DNA of 64,000 bases from Thalassospira marina (GTDB lineage Bacteria; Pseudomonadota; Alphaproteobacteria; Rhodospirillales; Thalassospiraceae). The notes below the pieces were generated by a model. It was not told the DNA's origin and did no database searches. It saw only the letters and a list, made by a program, of their open reading frames with translations. The stretch spans positions 3,574,001 through 3,638,000 of the forward strand of contig NZ_CP024199.1 of the NCBI RefSeq assembly GCF_002844375.1. Reading direction: 5' to 3'. The translations under genes were made by a program, and so were the position numbers. Shown one piece after another: positions 62,358 through 64,000 of this stretch (position 1 is the stretch's first letter; each line of letters starts with the position of its first letter).

Positions 62358-63332
62358 ATGCTTACCCTGTCAAAACCGCCAAAATCCGCCAAATTCGGAT
62401 TGTTTGCCATCGCACTTGGCCTGCTTGCCCTGCCCGCCATGCCCGCGCCGACATTCGCCCAAACACAGGCATCACCTGCGCTTTCCACCAGTCAGACAAC
62501 AGTAAACCGGGAGTCGTTTCGTGTGACATCGTCAGATGGCACCAGCCTGGCCGTAACAGCACAGGGTGCGCCCGGCGCACCGGAAATTTTGCTGATCCAC
62601 GGTTTGCGCCAAAGCCATCTAAGCTGGGAAAAACAGCTTAATGACCCGTCATTGTCGGGTTTTCGCATTGTGACGTTTGATTTGCGCGGACATGGCAATT
62701 CCGACAAGCCGGTAACACTTGATGCCTATTCCGACGCAAACCGCTGGGCAGAGGATGTGCAAGCCGTGATCAAGGGCGCAAAACTGCGCCGCCCGGTTCT
62801 GGTGGGCTGGTCGCTGGGCGGTTATGTGGTGGGTGCCTATTTGCAGAAATATGGTGGCAGCGCCCTTGCCGGGATTGACCTGGTGGACCCGGTGTCAAAC
62901 CTGTCGCCCGATCTTTTTTACAAGGAAACCATCGATTTCATCGCAACGACAACCTCCAAAAACCTGGAGACCCGCGCGGTTGCCACGGCCGATTTCCTGG
63001 CGGCCTGTTTTCATCAAGCCCCGACACCAGCGGAAATGCGTGAAATGCTGGTGATTAACGGCATGACCGAACCCGCCGTTTATGAAGGGGTGCTGAAAAC
63101 AGAAACGACCAATCTGGAACCGTATTTTGCGGCGTTCAAAGGGCCAATCCTTCTAAGCCAGGGGCGCCATGACCGGCTGGTGAAAATGGATATGATCGAG
63201 CGGTTAAAGGCCGTTGCGCCAGATAGCGAGATTTCGGTTTTTGAAAATAGCGGGCACAGCCCCTTTTTCGAGGAACCGGCCCGCTTCAATGCGGAACTTG
63301 CCAGCTTTGTCACCCGGGCCAATGCCCGTTAA
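62358..63332 (+). CDS. Secreted alpha/beta hydrolase
   Basis: An alpha/beta-fold hydrolase of 324 residues with a signal peptide (FGLFAIALGLLALPAMPAPTFA), so periplasmic or exported. The triad is visible: Ser in LVGWSLGGYVVG, Asp in SQGRHDRLVK and His in NSGHSPFFEEP. The oxyanion region is LLIHGLRQSHLSWEKQL and FDLRGHGNSDKP. ATG 62358 has GGAG seven bases upstream; ATG 62346 is less likely. The substrate is unknown; non-heme haloperoxidase or esterase-type enzymes look alike. Confidence 0.9.
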   Translation: MLTLSKPPKSAKFGLFAIALGLLALPAMPAPTFAQTQASPALSTSQTTVNRESFRVTSSDGTSLAVTAQGAPGAPEILLIHGLRQSHLSWEKQLNDPSLSGFRIVTFDLRGHGNSDKPVTLDAYSDANRWAEDVQAVIKGAKLRRPVLVGWSLGGYVVGAYLQKYGGSALAGIDLVDPVSNLSPDLFYKETIDFIATTTSKNLETRAVATADFLAACFHQAPTPAEMREMLVINGMTEPAVYEGVLKTETTNLEPYFAAFKGPILLSQGRHDRLVKMDMIERLKAVAPDSEISVFENSGHSPFFEEPARFNAELASFVTRANAR

Positions 63333-63356
63333 GCGGCCATAAACAACAAACAAAAC

Positions 63357-63380
63357 GGGCGCCGTCAGCTTGCGGCGCCC
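63357..63380. terminator. Terminator between hydrolase and YqgE genes
   Basis: GGGCGCCG (63357-63364) pairs with CGGCGCCC (63373-63380) around an 8-nt loop, between convergent genes. On the minus strand GTTTTGTTTG follows, so it mainly serves yqgE. Confidence 0.7.
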
Positions 63381-63428
63381 CCATTATTCGTTTTCCTGCA
63401 GCCTGATGGCCTGTCGTGAGATCACGGT

Positions 63429-64000
63429 TTATGCGTGGCCTGCTTCACCAGAAAGAAGTTCGGGTGCAAAGCCCAGCTTGGCAAAGGCGCGCTGCCATTT
63501 ATCCTCGCAATCGGTGGCAAAAAGCAGTTCCGGGTCGGCATCGACATGCAGCCAGCCATTGGCGCGAATTTCGGTTTCAAGCTGGCCACTGCGCCAGCCT
63601 GCATAGCCAAGCGCCAGAATGCTGTTATGCGGGCCTTTATCAAGGGCGATATTTTCCAGAATATCGACCGTGGCGGTGACCGAAACATCACGATCCACCT
63701 GCAGGGTGGCGTCATTGCGAAAATCGTTGGAATGCAGCACAAAACCACGTCCCGATTCCACCGGGCCACCAAAATGCACCTGGATATCGGAAATGGTGGA
63801 TGCCGGGCGCACGATGCCCAGTTGTTCAAGCAATTCCGGGAAAGTGATTGAATCGATCAGGCGGTTTACGACAATGCCCATGGCACCGTCTTCGTTATGC
63901 GCACACAGGTAAACCACGCTTTGCGCAAAGCGCGGGTCGCGCATGCCGGGCATTGCAACCAGTAGCTTGCCCGATAGATATTCTCCGTCGCTGCCTGCAA
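63429..64000 (-). CDS. YqgE/AlgH family protein (5' end outside window)
   Basis: A DUF179 protein of unknown function. The frame is open to the window edge, and residues before the internal ATG at 63953 (GEYLSGKLLVAMPGMRDPRFAQSVVYLC) are the conserved family N-terminus, so the gene starts beyond base 64000. NEDGAMGIVVNR, VHFGGPVESGRGFVLHS and FALGYAGW-like (ILALGYAGWRSGQLETEI) are the other hallmark stretches. About 190 residues are present; only a few are missing. No enzymatic motif is known for the family. Confidence 0.93.
   Translation of the reverse strand, partial: AGSDGEYLSGKLLVAMPGMRDPRFAQSVVYLCAHNEDGAMGIVVNRLIDSITFPELLEQLGIVRPASTISDIQVHFGGPVESGRGFVLHSNDFRNDATLQVDRDVSVTATVDILENIALDKGPHNSILALGYAGWRSGQLETEIRANGWLHVDADPELLFATDCEDKWQRAFAKLGFAPELLSGEAGHA

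Overview
The window looks like a chromosomal segment of a free-living, respiring alphaproteobacterium with moderately high GC. The full ccmABCDEFGHI cytochrome c maturation cluster, the aa3-type cytochrome oxidase assembly operon, ETF-quinone oxidoreductase, CheZ, a sodium-dependent NSS-type transporter and several small catabolic loci fit Rhodospirillales, and I think Thalassospira or a close relative. The genus is an inference from gene content and protein style; no 16S gene is present. I see no insertion sequence, prophage, CRISPR array or plasmid function.

Layout. 1-7.2 kb: the 3' part of aconitase acnA, a CBS/PAS/GGDEF/EAL c-di-GMP protein, an NSS transporter and a secreted DUF1223 protein. 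7.3-14.9 kb: the ccmA-I cluster on one strand, with several start-stop overlaps. 14.9-20.6 kb: a tail-anchored hypothetical protein, a soluble lytic transglycosylase, a uracil-DNA glycosylase and ETF-QO. 20.5-27.8 kb: a catabolic region with an aldehyde dehydrogenase and beta-hydroxyacid dehydrogenase pair, a divergent LysR regulator broken at a G7 run, a DUF3100-like membrane pair, an M20 amidohydrolase and a DJ-1/PfpI protein. 27.9-32.6 kb: a TPR lipoprotein, ispE, tRNA-Gln(UUG) with a clear promoter and terminator, and a PAS-GAF-GGDEF cyclase. 32.9-39.8 kb: CutC, a ROK kinase, a LacI regulator and a five-gene operon joining a polar amino acid ABC transporter to a glycosylasparaginase-type hydrolase. 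Its promoter carries a LacI-type palindrome.

39.9-42.2 kb: a lone AT-richer P-loop (STAND-like) ATPase with C-terminal TPR-like repeats, split by a T9 run. This is the most accessory-looking gene here. 42.3-54 kb, all on the minus strand: coxB, coxA, ctaB, a 47-residue membrane protein, ctaG, ctaE, a DUF983 protein, SURF1, an M32 carboxypeptidase, a cNMP-binding protein, thrC and an M16 peptidase. 54-55 kb is a gap of about 1 kb with no convincing gene. 55-64 kb: cheZ, a DUF1801 protein and three regulator/target pairs with visible operator-like repeats (TetR with a quinone reductase, LysR with an MFS exporter, TetR with a secreted alpha/beta hydrolase). The window ends in a truncated YqgE/AlgH gene.

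Working together: the ccm cluster matures c-type cytochromes that feed electrons to the cytochrome c oxidase built by the 47-54 kb operon, while ETF-QO feeds the quinone pool from acyl-CoA and amino acid oxidation. The 33-40 kb locus could import and split N-linked glycosyl-asparagine or beta-aspartyl compounds, with the ROK kinase handling a released sugar. Two genes (the LysR at 23-24 kb and the ATPase at 40-42 kb) are interrupted at homopolymers. That may be real phase variation or slippage, true decay, or base-calling error.
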